NCBI GenBank assembly: GCA_040882285.1
Contig: JBBEBQ010000005.1
Span: forward strand, 303,681-367,680
DNA: 64,000 nt
From: Gemmatimonadaceae bacterium
GTDB taxonomy: Bacteria; Gemmatimonadota; Gemmatimonadetes; Gemmatimonadales; Gemmatimonadaceae
Direction of reading: 5' to 3'
The notes below the pieces were generated by a model. That model saw nothing but the letters and a program-made list of their open reading frames with translations, searched no databases and was not told the origin of the DNA. A program made the position numbers and the translations under genes. Each line of letters begins with the position of its first letter. Position 1 is the stretch's first letter. Shown one piece after another: positions 10,906 to 21,107 of this stretch.

Positions 10906-11645
10906 GAGCCCCAGCGAAAGTTCCGGCTGCTGGAGAGCGTGCGTCACCGGCTGCGGACGCGGCGGTGCGCGCGAAGCGCGGCCGGCGGTTGCCGGTGGTC
11001 CTTTCTCCCGCCGAGGTGCGTGCGATACTCACGCGAATGCCCGGCCCGCCCAAGCTTTGCGCGACGCTGATGTACGGAAGTGGTCTCCGGGTCCTGGAGT
11101 GTGTCACCCTGAGAGTCAAGGACATCGACTTTGACCGCGCGGAAATAACCGTCCGGGCTGGCAAAGGCGACAAAGACCGCAGGGTCCCCCTTCCGCAGGT
11201 AGCTGCACGTCCGGTCCAGAAGCACTTGTCGCGGGTGCACGCGGAGTTCCTGCGCGATCTCACCGCAGGAATTCGTGGGTCGGCCTTACCCGGAGCACTC
11301 GGCGTGAAACTCCCTGGCGCGGATAACAAGTGGGCGTGGCAGTACGTGTTTCGCGCTACGCGCTCGTACCGCGAGGCTGCCACGGGGATCAGACGGCGCC
11401 ATCACCTGCACGAGAGCGTTGTGCAGCGGGCGTTCGCGAACGCTTTACGGGAAAGCAAGTTGGCGAAACGCGCAACGTGCCATTCGCTGCGGCATTCATT
11501 CGCCACCCATCTGCTCGAAGTGGGCGCGGACATCCGGACGATCCAGGAGCTCCTGGGCCACACCGATCTGAAAACAACCATGATCTACACGCACGTCCTG
11601 CATCGCGGCGGGCTTGGCGTGCGGAGCCCGGCCGACCGGCTCTGA
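10906..11645 (+). pseudogene. intI: Integron integrase IntI with internal deletion and frameshift
   Basis: The C-terminal part (from about 10956, frame 3) is a clear integron-type tyrosine recombinase: LPVVLSPAEV, GSGLRVLE with catalytic Arg, GKGDKDRRVPLP, HSLRHSFATH, LLGHTDLKTTMIYTH with the catalytic Tyr, and the IntI-specific insert (WAWQYVF...RRRHHLHESVVQRAF). The N-terminal SAM-like domain is missing. A short remnant that fits the IntI N-terminus (KFRLLESVRHRLRTRR) lies in frame 1 at about 10918-10965 and meets the C-terminal part at a shared GGACGCGG-type junction. About 80 codons appear deleted with a frame change. An ORF reading through from 10767 has 75 unrelated residues in front, so a functional enzyme is unlikely. 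Confidence 0.85.
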
Positions 11646-11944
11646 TGAACGCAGCGTGTACCGGCTCACGATGCTCGGCTCGACGGCCATTTCAGGCACC
11701 GTTAGACAGCAGGCCCCTAGCAGCCTAATCTCCATCAGCCTTTTAAGCGCTGCGGCTACGTGCCTGCGTTTCGGGCACTTGCGCTGTCCGCCGTTGTCAG
11801 CGCCGGAAAATTAGACTGCAACCTCTTGCAGCCTTTGCCATTCCGCTGCAGTCTATTCCACCATGTTTCGCAACTTCCGCGATCTAATTGGTAGTTAGAC
11901 AGCTGACAACTACCTATCTCGAAGCAACAGCCCGAGGAGCCTCC
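11646..11944 (+). other. Gap after the integrase remnant, integron-like core heptamers
   Basis: No gene is visible. The decamer GTTAGACAGC occurs at 11701 and again at 11895; GTTRRRY is the integron core-site consensus. The second copy lies in a perfect 7-bp inverted repeat (GGTAGTT/AACTACC, 11890-11914). A convincing attC partner (RYYYAAC plus long imperfect stem) was not found. The segment is visibly richer in A and T than the flanking genes. Confidence 0.4.
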
Positions 11945-12370
11945 GTGGACAAGAAGGAACTCATCAAACGCCTGAATGAAGATCTCGCCGGTGAGTTTGG
12001 CGCGATCATTCAGTACCTTACCTACGCGGCCAAAGCCACTGGCCCCTATCGACCCCAACTAACCCAGTTCTTCCTCGCGGAGGTCGCCGATGAGCAGGCC
12101 CATGCTCAATTCCTGGCCAACAAGATCGTAGCGCTGGCCGGGGAACCGACTGCCCACGCACGACCGGTCCCCGGCGCCAAATCGAATCGGGAGATGCTCC
12201 AAGCTGTCCTCGAGGCGGAGCGGAAGGCGGTCGCCGATTACACGCAGCGCGCCAAGGATGCCGACGAGTTCGGCGACAAGGGGTTGGTGGTACAACTCGA
12301 AGACATGGTCCGGGACGAGAGCACCCACGCGGAGGAGACGGAGCGCATTCTGCGCGACTGGCCGCTGTGA
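11945..12370 (+). CDS. Ferritin-like diiron protein
   Basis: A 141-residue four-helix ferritin-like protein. The GTG at 11945 is chosen because GAGGAG lies three to nine bases upstream; upstream codons in frame do not look coding. Ligand-type residues fall in the expected spacing: Glu in GEFGAIIQY, the DEQAHAQFL helix (ExxH-like), Glu in EAERKAV and DESTHAEE. This matches bacterioferritin-like or rubrerythrin-like domains that bind two irons; no rubredoxin tail is present. It lies just downstream of the integrase remnant in an AT-richer block and could be a former cassette gene, but the evidence for that is positional only. Confidence 0.8.
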   Translation: MDKKELIKRLNEDLAGEFGAIIQYLTYAAKATGPYRPQLTQFFLAEVADEQAHAQFLANKIVALAGEPTAHARPVPGAKSNREMLQAVLEAERKAVADYTQRAKDADEFGDKGLVVQLEDMVRDESTHAEETERILRDWPL

Positions 12371-12404
12371 GCTCGTAATCCGTTAGGCCACGACCGGAGT
12401 CCAC

Positions 12405-12902
12405 TTGGGACCACCTACAAAGCAGCAGCAGATGGTTGGCCTTGCAGGCTGGCTCATTGTCAGCTTCATCGCTGCGGCCATTGGCGGCGCCGCATCCATT
12501 CAGGCTGGTCCGTTCTACACCCAGCTCGTCCGCCCCGATTGGGCACCGCCACCCTCGATCTTCGGGCCGATTTGGACGGCGCTATATGCCCTGATGGGTA
12601 TTGCTGCGTGGCTGGTTTGGCGTGTAGGCGGCTTTCGCGCAGCCAGATTCGCGCTCACTCTATTTCTTGTACAGCTCGCGCTCAATGCACTGTGGAGCTG
12701 GTTGTTCTTCGGCTGGCATCGTGGCGCGTTGGCCTTCGCCGACGTCATGTTACTGTGGGCGCTGATCCTCGCAACCCTGATCGCCTTCTGGCGAATCAGA
12801 CCGTTAGCGGGCGCGCTGCTCGTCCCGTATCTGCTATGGGTCAGCTTCGCGTCCGCGCTCAACTACGCTGTGTGGCAGCTCAATCCGCAGGTCTTGGGGT
12901 GA
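12405..12902 (+). CDS. tspO: TspO/MBR family membrane protein
   Basis: A 165-residue protein with five membrane helices and family motifs in order: PFYTQLVRPDWAPPPSIFGPIW (split: FYTQLVRPDW, then FGPIWTALY), LNALWSWLFFG, and PYLLWVSFASALNYAVWQLNP. TspO proteins bind porphyrins and affect tetrapyrrole and stress physiology. The TTG at 12405 gives the longest form; an ATG at 12432 is an equally good start. The core-like heptamer GTTAGGC at 12382 lies between this gene and the ferritin-like gene. Base composition is visibly lower in GC than maeB or pckA. Confidence 0.92.
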   Translation: MGPPTKQQQMVGLAGWLIVSFIAAAIGGAASIQAGPFYTQLVRPDWAPPPSIFGPIWTALYALMGIAAWLVWRVGGFRAARFALTLFLVQLALNALWSWLFFGWHRGALAFADVMLLWALILATLIAFWRIRPLAGALLVPYLLWVSFASALNYAVWQLNPQVLG

Positions 12903-12973
12903 TGCGGTCATTGCCAGAGTCCAGGCCGGAAAACCCGTCGTGATCAATCGCTCCGCGCCAACCGCTCCGGTCG

Positions 12974-13417
12974 GTGGCGCTGCGTAACCGCTGGGCGCTG
13001 GCGTGGGCCGCCCTCACGGCAGCCTTCGCAATTCATGTGTTCGACGAAGCCACGCACGATTTCCTGACATGGTACAACCCTTCGGCGCTCGCGGCGCGCG
13101 AGTGGCTGGGCGGAGTTCCCTTCCCACCTGTCTTTTCCTATCCGGTCTGGCTAGCCGGTCTCTGCGCCGCCGTCGTCATCCTCGCAGCAATGACGCCGTT
13201 GATCCAACCGCATCGTCGCTGGGCCGTCTTCGCCGCCTACGCCTACGGCGCCGTGCATGCGGCGAACGCTATTGCCCACCTCACCGTCTCCGCTCTCGGG
13301 CAGTGGCTGGCACCGGGCGTGCTTTCGTCGCCGCTGCTGCTGCTCGCGGCGGGCTGGCTCCTCCTCGAAACACGCCGCGTGCAGTCCGTCCGGGCGGCAA
13401 GCGGCACGGCCGGTTGA
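12974..13417 (+). CDS. Four-helix membrane protein, HXXEE-like
   Basis: A 147-residue integral membrane protein with about four hydrophobic segments. Near the start it carries AIHVFDEATHDF, with histidine and acidic residues in the first helix. This resembles the HXXEE family of small membrane proteins, but I cannot confirm the match. A second His pair occurs in AVHAANAIAHL. It starts with GTG at 12974 without a clear ribosome-binding site. Function unknown. It belongs to the same block of small membrane-protein genes that follows the integrase remnant. Confidence 0.6.
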   Translation: MALRNRWALAWAALTAAFAIHVFDEATHDFLTWYNPSALAAREWLGGVPFPPVFSYPVWLAGLCAAVVILAAMTPLIQPHRRWAVFAAYAYGAVHAANAIAHLTVSALGQWLAPGVLSSPLLLLAAGWLLLETRRVQSVRAASGTAG

Positions 13418-13473
13418 CAGGACCGTTCATCTGCCCGTACCAATCGAAAGATACCCCGACCGGAGGCACCCTC

Positions 13474-13638
13474 ATGCAACGCGGCCTGACCCTGTTCGCC
13501 GCTACCCCTGCTCCCGCTCTCGATAGTCGACTGCACTGGCGAGCAGCCGCCTGGCGCCCGAGCTGGCTGGTGCCATTCACCGTGGAGTGGGTGCATCCTG
13601 ACCATCAAGCCGGTGCTGCACGTTCCTGCCTTGCCTAG
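13474..13638 (+). CDS. Small ORF with good ribosome-binding site
   Basis: A 54-codon ORF preceded by GGAGG seven bases before the ATG. The product is Ala/Trp-rich (for example LHWRAAAWRPSWLVPF) and not recognised. It overlaps the start of the next gene (13613) by 26 bases in another frame. It may be a leader peptide coupling translation, or the 5' end of a frameshifted ancestor of the next gene. Neither can be decided from the sequence. Confidence 0.35.
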   Translation: MQRGLTLFAATPAPALDSRLHWRAAAWRPSWLVPFTVEWVHPDHQAGAARSCLA

Positions 13639-14185
13639 GTGGCCGGCCTGGTTGTCTGGTCGCCGAGTCGGCGTTGCTGCCCTCTTCCTCTATGGCGTAG
13701 TGTGTATCCGGCGGCCGGACGAACACCGCCTGCTCGATTCCGTTGACCTGGCGATCCATGAGACAGGTCACCTGGTATTTGCTCCGTTCGGCGAGTTCCT
13801 CGAGATGCTTGGTGGCACACTATTCCAACTGATCGTACCAGTCGCCTTCGTATGGTATTTCTGGAGGCGGCAGGAACGGTTCTCGTCCGCTGTGGTCCTG
13901 TTTTGGGTTGCGCAGAATTGCTGGAACATCGCGCGCTACATCGCCGATGCGCGGGCTCAGGAACTCCCGCTGGTAGGTGGCGGAGAACACGATTGGACTT
14001 ACCTGCTAGGAACGCTGGGGTGGTTGCGGCACGATCAAACCCTGAGCACGTCAGTGACTGTTGTCGGATTCCTGGTATTTGCCACGTCGATTTGGTTCGG
14101 CTGGCGGTACGGTGGTGCTGCGGGGAAGGACCACGGAACCGACATGGAGAGGAAGGCGCGCGGTAGGGCGACAACGGCCGCGTAA
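13613..14185 (+). CDS. Membrane protein with HExxH motif, putative metalloprotease
   Basis: A 190-residue membrane protein. After a short N-terminal segment it has AIHETGHLVFAPFGEFLEMLGG, i.e. an HExxH zinc motif (HETGH) at the mouth of a hydrophobic segment, followed by about four further membrane segments. Intramembrane M50 proteases have an HExxH in the first core helix, but the second ligand motif (NxxPxxxLDG) is not seen, so this is not a standard M50 enzyme. GTG start at 13613; no Shine-Dalgarno is apparent and the preceding small ORF may couple its translation. Function is inferred only from the motif. Confidence 0.6.
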   Translation: MLHVPALPRWPAWLSGRRVGVAALFLYGVVCIRRPDEHRLLDSVDLAIHETGHLVFAPFGEFLEMLGGTLFQLIVPVAFVWYFWRRQERFSSAVVLFWVAQNCWNIARYIADARAQELPLVGGGEHDWTYLLGTLGWLRHDQTLSTSVTVVGFLVFATSIWFGWRYGGAAGKDHGTDMERKARGRATTAA

Positions 14186-14269
14186 CCTCAGTGACGCTGA
14201 CGAGGGAACCGTGAAAGGAAGATACCGTGGCGTGCATCCGGTCCGCGGAGGAGCATTAACTTCTCGCGT

Positions 14270-15502
14270 GTGACATTCGAGATCATTCGCGACCCGCTCT
14301 GGAACAACATCCGGGTGGACGCGTTCACCATGCGGCTGGTGGACACGCCGGCATTCCAGCGCCTGCGGTACGTGCGGCAACTCGGGCTCGCGTACCTCGT
14401 CTACCCCGGCGCCACGCACTCGCGCTTCGAGCACGCGCTCGGCACCTACCACCTCTCCCGGCGGACGATCGCGCTGCTGGAGGAGCGCGGCGAGCTGGCT
14501 TCCCTGCCGGCCGACGAGCCCGCGATCATCTACGCCGCCGCGCTGCTGCACGACATCGGGCACTACCCGTTCTCGCACGCGCTCGAGGAGATCGGCGCGC
14601 TGCACCACGAGAACGTCGCGGGACCGTTGATCACCGGCGGGGAAATCGGCAAACTGCTGAACGAGGAGCTCGGCAAGGGTGCCCCGGCGCGCGTGCACGC
14701 CCTCGTCACGGGCAAGAGCGACAGCCCGCTCCAGGGACTCATCTCCGGATCGCTCGACCTCGACAAGATCGAGTACCTCAAGCGCGACGCGTTGATGTGC
14801 GGCGTTCCCTACGGCGAAGTGGACGTGGACCGCCTCACCAACTCGATGGTCGTCGTCGCGGATCCGGTGTCGGGTCGCAAGCGCATCGGCGTCGTGGAGA
14901 AGGCGCTCGCGGCCATCGAGTCGCTGCTGTTCGCCAAGTACCAGATGTACCGCAACGTGTACTGGCACCACACGGTGCGCAGCGCGACCGCCATGTACAA
15001 GCGCATCGTGGACGACGCGCTGCGCTCGGGCGCGATCCGCTCCGAGGAGCTCGGTACGTTCACCGACGAAGGCCTGCTGCACCGCCTCGAGCCCGCGCGC
15101 TCCCCGATCCTCTCGGCGCTGCGCGAGCGGCGGCTGTACAAGCGCGCCGCGGAATGGCCGGCGGCTACGCTGGAGGAAGGGTTCGGCGACTGGATCGCGG
15201 AGGACCGCGCGCGCGTCGTCGCCATCGAGGATTCGCTCGCGCGCGAAGCCGGGCTCGCGCCGGGCGAGCTGCTGCTCGATTTCCCGCTCAAGACGCAGAT
15301 GCTCGGCCTCGACCTGCCCGTCGTCCGGCGCGACGGCAGCGTGGAGCGGCTCACCGAGAGTGGCTGGAAAGGCACGATCGACCTGCCGTCGCTGTCGGAG
15401 CAGCTGTATCGCTCGACGCGCTGGCTCAGGGTCTTCAGCGCGCGCGCGATCACGCTGGACCGTGACGCGGTCATGCGCACCATCACCGCCGAGGGCTCAT
15501 AG
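14270..15502 (+). CDS. HD-domain phosphohydrolase, SAMHD1/YdhJ-like
   Basis: A 410-residue protein of the COG1078 type. It shows the order expected: FQRLRYVRQLG, THSRFEHALGTYHL (first His), AALLHDIGHYPFSHALE (HD pair), LISGSLDLDKIEYLKRD (final Asp), YWHHTVRSAT. Relatives include SAMHD1 and bacterial dNTP triphosphohydrolases, so nucleotide hydrolysis is the best guess. GTG start at 14270; GGAGGAG lies about 20 bases upstream. Its stop overlaps the GTG of the next gene. GC content returns to the chromosomal norm here, marking the end of the AT-richer block. Confidence 0.9.
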   Translation: MTFEIIRDPLWNNIRVDAFTMRLVDTPAFQRLRYVRQLGLAYLVYPGATHSRFEHALGTYHLSRRTIALLEERGELASLPADEPAIIYAAALLHDIGHYPFSHALEEIGALHHENVAGPLITGGEIGKLLNEELGKGAPARVHALVTGKSDSPLQGLISGSLDLDKIEYLKRDALMCGVPYGEVDVDRLTNSMVVVADPVSGRKRIGVVEKALAAIESLLFAKYQMYRNVYWHHTVRSATAMYKRIVDDALRSGAIRSEELGTFTDEGLLHRLEPARSPILSALRERRLYKRAAEWPAATLEEGFGDWIAEDRARVVAIEDSLAREAGLAPGELLLDFPLKTQMLGLDLPVVRRDGSVERLTESGWKGTIDLPSLSEQLYRSTRWLRVFSARAITLDRDAVMRTITAEGS

Positions 15503-16050
15503 TGCTGCCGCGATTGCGCGTACAGCTCGACGGCCTGCTGGCGAGACGCACGACATTCGAGGCCGAGACGCGGGCGCTGTCCGATGCGCAGCTCCGGTTC
15601 AGGCCCGCGGAAGGCGCGTGGTCGATCGCGGAAGTCGCCCAGCACGTGCTGCACGTCGAGCGCGAAGTGACAAAGGCGGCGATGAAGCCCGGCGTGGAGC
15701 GACGCGGGCGCAGGCGCACTCCGCGCGAATGGGCGGGGATGATCGCGTTCCTCGCGGTCGTGAAGCTGAACTTCCGCATTCGCGTGCCGCAGAAGGTGGC
15801 GGGCCGCGTCACGCCCGCGGCGGATCCCGACATGGACGCGCTCTGGTCGGAGTGGCGTGAGCTGCACGAGAACCTCGCGCGCCATCTCGAGACCGTGCCA
15901 GAGGAGAACCTCGGCGACATGGCGTTCAAGCACCCGATCGTCGGGCCCACGAGCGTTCGCGGAATGCTGCCGTTTCTCACGCAGCACTTCGACCACCACA
16001 TGCGGCAGGTGCGGCGGATCCGCGCGGCGCCGGCCTTCCCGCGGACCTAA
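15502..16050 (+). CDS. DinB-like four-helix protein
   Basis: A 182-residue protein with DinB/YfiT-superfamily features: a helix starting LDGLLARRTTFEAETRAL, the AEGAWSIAEVAQHVLHVER segment with a metal-site histidine, and a late HFDHHMRQVRRI with paired histidines. Members bind a divalent metal; many act as thiol-dependent transferases, others are uncharacterised. The GTG start overlaps the HD-gene stop (TAGTG), so it is likely translated together with that enzyme. The partner substrate is unknown. Confidence 0.75.
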   Translation: MLPRLRVQLDGLLARRTTFEAETRALSDAQLRFRPAEGAWSIAEVAQHVLHVEREVTKAAMKPGVERRGRRRTPREWAGMIAFLAVVKLNFRIRVPQKVAGRVTPAADPDMDALWSEWRELHENLARHLETVPEENLGDMAFKHPIVGPTSVRGMLPFLTQHFDHHMRQVRRIRAAPAFPRT

Positions 16051-16119
16051 ACGCGAGAACGGAACAACGCGTTAACGGGCAACTCACAACGCTCCCGTCG
16101 CCGCCGACTGACCTGGCGG

Positions 16120-18285
<2,166 letters not shown>

Positions 18286-18314
18286 TCTGCTCAGCACCGC
18301 GGCGAGAGAGGCGG

Positions 18315-20564
18315 CTATTTCAGTCCGATGCGCCTTACCAGATCGTCGTACCGGGGATCAGCCCGCAACGTCTTGTAGCCGGGTTCCAGATGCAGATAGA
18401 TCAGTCCGCCTGACCGGGTCTGATACGCGCGCTCGAGCGACGCGAACGCTTCATTGTTCTTGCCGAGAGCGGCGTACCCCATCGCCACAATCTCCCACCG
18501 CACATAGTGCTGTCTGCCTTCTTCCTCGAGCCGCGCGAGGATCTCCTCGGCCTCGTCGCGGCGATCCAGCTCCGCAAGCGCGCGCACGATGAATGCGTCG
18601 TAGGATCGAACGCTCGACTCCAGCCGCTGACCCTTCTGGTACCACTCCAGGGCCTTCTCCGGCTCCCCTTGCGCGAGGCGCGCTGAGCCGAGATCGATGT
18701 AGGCGAGAAAGAAGTTCTCGTCCAGCTCCACGATTTTCTCACCCTGCGCGATGGCGCCCGAGTAGTCTCCGGCGTACAACAGATACCGCGCGAGCCACCG
18801 GCTGTACCACGGGTCCAGGGGATTCAGCGTCAGCGCCTTCCGAATCTCCGCCATCCCTTCGCCGAGCTGCCCAACAGTCGGCAGAACGGATCCGAACGCC
18901 CAGTGAGCATCCGCGTCGTTCGGAGCGAGCGAGACCGCTCTGCGCAGATGCTGTTCCGCGCCGGCGAAATCCCATTCGTACCACGCCAGTACTTTTCCGA
19001 CTGACGTCATCGCCTCGGCGAGGTCAGGCTCGCTCTGCAATGCCCGCATCGCGATCATTTTCGCCTGCGGATACGCTTCGTCCGGCGCAACCCAGTCGTC
19101 GGCGAGCCGGCACCAGCAGTCCGCCATGCCGGCATAGGCGCGCGCGTAGCCGGGCTCGAGCAGGAGCACGCGCTGGAAGAAATCGATGCTCTTGCGGAGG
19201 TTGGGCTCGCTGGACCGGTTATAGAAAAAGCGCGCCTTCAGGTACAGTGTGTAGGCCTCGATGTTCTTCGTCGGGATTACGAGCTGTTCCCTGCTCGACG
19301 TCAGGCGGAGCTTCAACGATTCGACGATCGCGCGGGAAATCTCCTCCTGGATCTCGAAAACGTCCTCGAGCTGGCGGTCGTATGTCTCCGACCAGAGATG
19401 GTGGCCGCTCTGCGCATTGACGAGCTGGGCGGTGACTCGAATCCTGTTTCCTATCTTGCGAACGCTCCCTTCCAGAACCGAGCCGACGCCGAGCTTTTCG
19501 CCGACTTCGCGCGTGTCCACCGCCTTTCCCTTGAACGCAAAGCACGAGCTGCGCGACGCCACCTGAAGCCCGGGAATCTTTGCTATGGCGCTGATGATCT
19601 CTTCGGTCATCCCGTCGCTGAAATATTCATTCTCCGGATCCGCGCTCATGTTGGCGAACGGCAGCACGGCGATAGCCTTGTTGGCGTCGGCGCTCGCTTG
19701 CGGCTCGTGGCCGCGCACCGGCGCTCTTCCTGCATCAGTCGAGATCTGTCGCAACGCTTCGGCGAAGTCGGCTGTTGTGGGAAAGCGGTCAACGGGAGTC
19801 CGCGACAGCGCTCGACTGAGAGCGTCATCCACCTCGACCGGAACGTCTCGGGCGGTGCGGACGCTCGGGATCGGCGATACGAAGCGCTTGGCGATGATCG
19901 CCTGCGCCGTCGCGCCGGTGAACGGTGGCTCGCCGGTCAGCATCTCGTAGAGGACGCACCCCAAACTGTACAAATCGCTGCGGCCGTCCACGTCGATGTC
20001 ACCACTCGCCTGTTCGGGGCTCATGTACGCGGGAGTTCCTACGGCTATTCCAGTCTGGGTGATCCCAGCGCGGCTGCTCAGCGCCTTGCCGATGCCGAAG
20101 TCGGCCACCATCGCGTTCCCTTCGTGCAGCAGAATATTCTCCGGCTTGATGTCGCGGTGGACGACGCGACGCCGGTGAGCGTAATCCAGGGCGGACGCGA
20201 CTTCCCTCGCGATACGAAGGCTCTCGTCGAGCGGTAGCTGTCGCTCGCGATCGAGTCGCTCGCGCAACGAGCGGCCCTCCATGCTCGGCATTACGTAGAA
20301 GAGGAGGCCGTCCGCCTCGCCCGAGTCGTACACAGGAAGGATGTGAGGATGAGTCAGACCTGCGGCAAGCTTGATCTCTCGAAGGAAGCGCTCGGCGCCG
20401 ATCTCGGCGGAGATTTCGGGCCGGAGGACCTTGACCGCAACCTCCCTTTCATGCCGGGCGTCGTGCGCAAGAAACACCACGGCCATCCCCCCCTGTCCGA
20501 GCTCTCGCTCGACGCGATACCTGCTTCCGAGTGCCTGCTCAAGCCGTTCGTGGAGAGTCATCAT
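18315..20564 (-). CDS. Ser/Thr protein kinase with TolB-like and TPR domains, no membrane segment
   Basis: A 749-residue protein. The kinase domain spans residues 15-275 with the glycine loop GQGGMA, Lys45, HRDIKPEN (Asp138) and DFG (155-157). Residues 297-425 form a TolB-like/FlgO-type domain (AIAVLPFANMS, YFSDGMTEEIISAIAKI) that in many bacteria precedes TPR arrays. From about 430 to 740 there are roughly eight TPR units. The usual transmembrane helix between kinase and sensor part is missing, so it should be cytosolic. It precedes aacS by 29 bases, and a PP2C phosphatase is encoded at 25582. Confidence 0.93.
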   Translation of the reverse strand: MMTLHERLEQALGSRYRVERELGQGGMAVVFLAHDARHEREVAVKVLRPEISAEIGAERFLREIKLAAGLTHPHILPVYDSGEADGLLFYVMPSMEGRSLRERLDRERQLPLDESLRIAREVASALDYAHRRRVVHRDIKPENILLHEGNAMVADFGIGKALSSRAGITQTGIAVGTPAYMSPEQASGDIDVDGRSDLYSLGCVLYEMLTGEPPFTGATAQAIIAKRFVSPIPSVRTARDVPVEVDDALSRALSRTPVDRFPTTADFAEALRQISTDAGRAPVRGHEPQASADANKAIAVLPFANMSADPENEYFSDGMTEEIISAIAKIPGLQVASRSSCFAFKGKAVDTREVGEKLGVGSVLEGSVRKIGNRIRVTAQLVNAQSGHHLWSETYDRQLEDVFEIQEEISRAIVESLKLRLTSSREQLVIPTKNIEAYTLYLKARFFYNRSSEPNLRKSIDFFQRVLLLEPGYARAYAGMADCWCRLADDWVAPDEAYPQAKMIAMRALQSEPDLAEAMTSVGKVLAWYEWDFAGAEQHLRRAVSLAPNDADAHWAFGSVLPTVGQLGEGMAEIRKALTLNPLDPWYSRWLARYLLYAGDYSGAIAQGEKIVELDENFFLAYIDLGSARLAQGEPEKALEWYQKGQRLESSVRSYDAFIVRALAELDRRDEAEEILARLEEEGRQHYVRWEIVAMGYAALGKNNEAFASLERAYQTRSGGLIYLHLEPGYKTLRADPRYDDLVRRIGLK

Positions 20565-20667
20565 GATCTACAAGATGGCGGAAGGCCGCACGCGGCGCTG
20601 AACAAAAGCGCGACGGCACCGGAGCCAGCGCCCCGGGGAATTCCCGGAACGACTCCATAAATGTAGA

Positions 20668-20693
20668 AATGCCGCGCCAATCGGCGCGGCATT
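20668..20693 (-). terminator. GC-rich hairpin after the barrel remnant
   Basis: An 11-bp perfect stem (AATGCCGCGCC / GGCGCGGCATT) with a four-base loop, followed on the minus strand by TTCTACATTT. It lies downstream of the truncated barrel gene at 20750 and would also separate it from the kinase promoter. Confidence 0.75.
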
Positions 20694-20749
20694 CCCATCA
20701 GATACCTCTGACGGCTGTTCTCGCCAGTGACCGCGAAACTAGTTACCCA

Positions 20750-20923
20750 CTACATCCCGCGGAAGGAAAAGCGCCCGCCGATCTGGATCACGCGGTTCTT
20801 CGCGTCTTCCGTGCTGTCGTCGGAGAGGTTCGTGAGACCGAACTGGTACCGGGCGAAGATGTTGAAGTTTCCGAAGTCCATAGATGGCTTCCACGTCGGC
20901 TCGCTCGCGATGTCACTCGGCAT
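20750..20923 (-). pseudogene. C-terminal remnant of an outer-membrane barrel protein
   Basis: Fifty-seven codons ending in a stop read as a barrel C-terminus: WKPSMDFGNFNIFARYQFGL, then NRVIQIGGRFSFRGM, with alternating residues and a terminal aromatic-containing strand. The full-length family is about 180-230 residues, so at least two thirds are missing. The 5' side ends at a terminator hairpin (20941-20960) instead of coding sequence. The next gene upstream (21108-21650) is another small barrel protein. I infer a decayed or recombined former neighbour of it. Confidence 0.7.
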
Positions 20924-20940
20924 CCGTCAAAAATGCACAA

Positions 20941-20960
20941 AGCCGCGCGTTTGCGCGGCT
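20941..20960 (-). terminator. Hairpin upstream of the barrel remnant
   Basis: A perfect 8-bp stem AGCCGCGC / GCGCGGCT with a GTTT loop, followed on the minus strand by TTGTGCATTTTT. It is a second intrinsic-terminator candidate within 450 bases, with only short ORFs between it and the next one. Confidence 0.7.
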
Positions 20961-21064
20961 CCCTCCGGGCCTTCGGCGCCTAATCACGCGGTCGCATTTC
21001 TTCAGAGAAGTCGGTCCCCGTTTCGCGTTTTGTCGCGTGCCGAGATCACCCCGTACCGGGGACA

Positions 21065-21092
21065 CCAAGGGCCGCGCTTGCGCGGCCCTTGG
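21065..21092 (-). terminator. Terminator of the barrel gene at 21108
   Basis: A perfect 12-bp stem CCAAGGGCCGCG / CGCGGCCCTTGG with a CTTG loop, 16 bases after the stop of the gene at 21108-21650. There is no T-run after it on the minus strand. Confidence 0.65.
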
Positions 21093-21107
21093 ATTGCAAT
21101 TCGGATA

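Noticed and set aside
11700-12390. Three GTTAGAC/GTTAGGC heptamers read as integron attC sites
   Set aside because: No partner RYYYAAC core at the right distance with L boxes or a long imperfect stem was found; the 12382 site is only 12 bases past a stop codon, too close for an attC.
13003-13470. Alternative-frame ORF starting at 13003 that would extend the small ORF at 13474
   Set aside because: It runs out of frame over the membrane-protein gene at 12974 and the 55 bases after it, with Arg/Ser-rich composition; the ribosome-binding site lies at 13474 instead.
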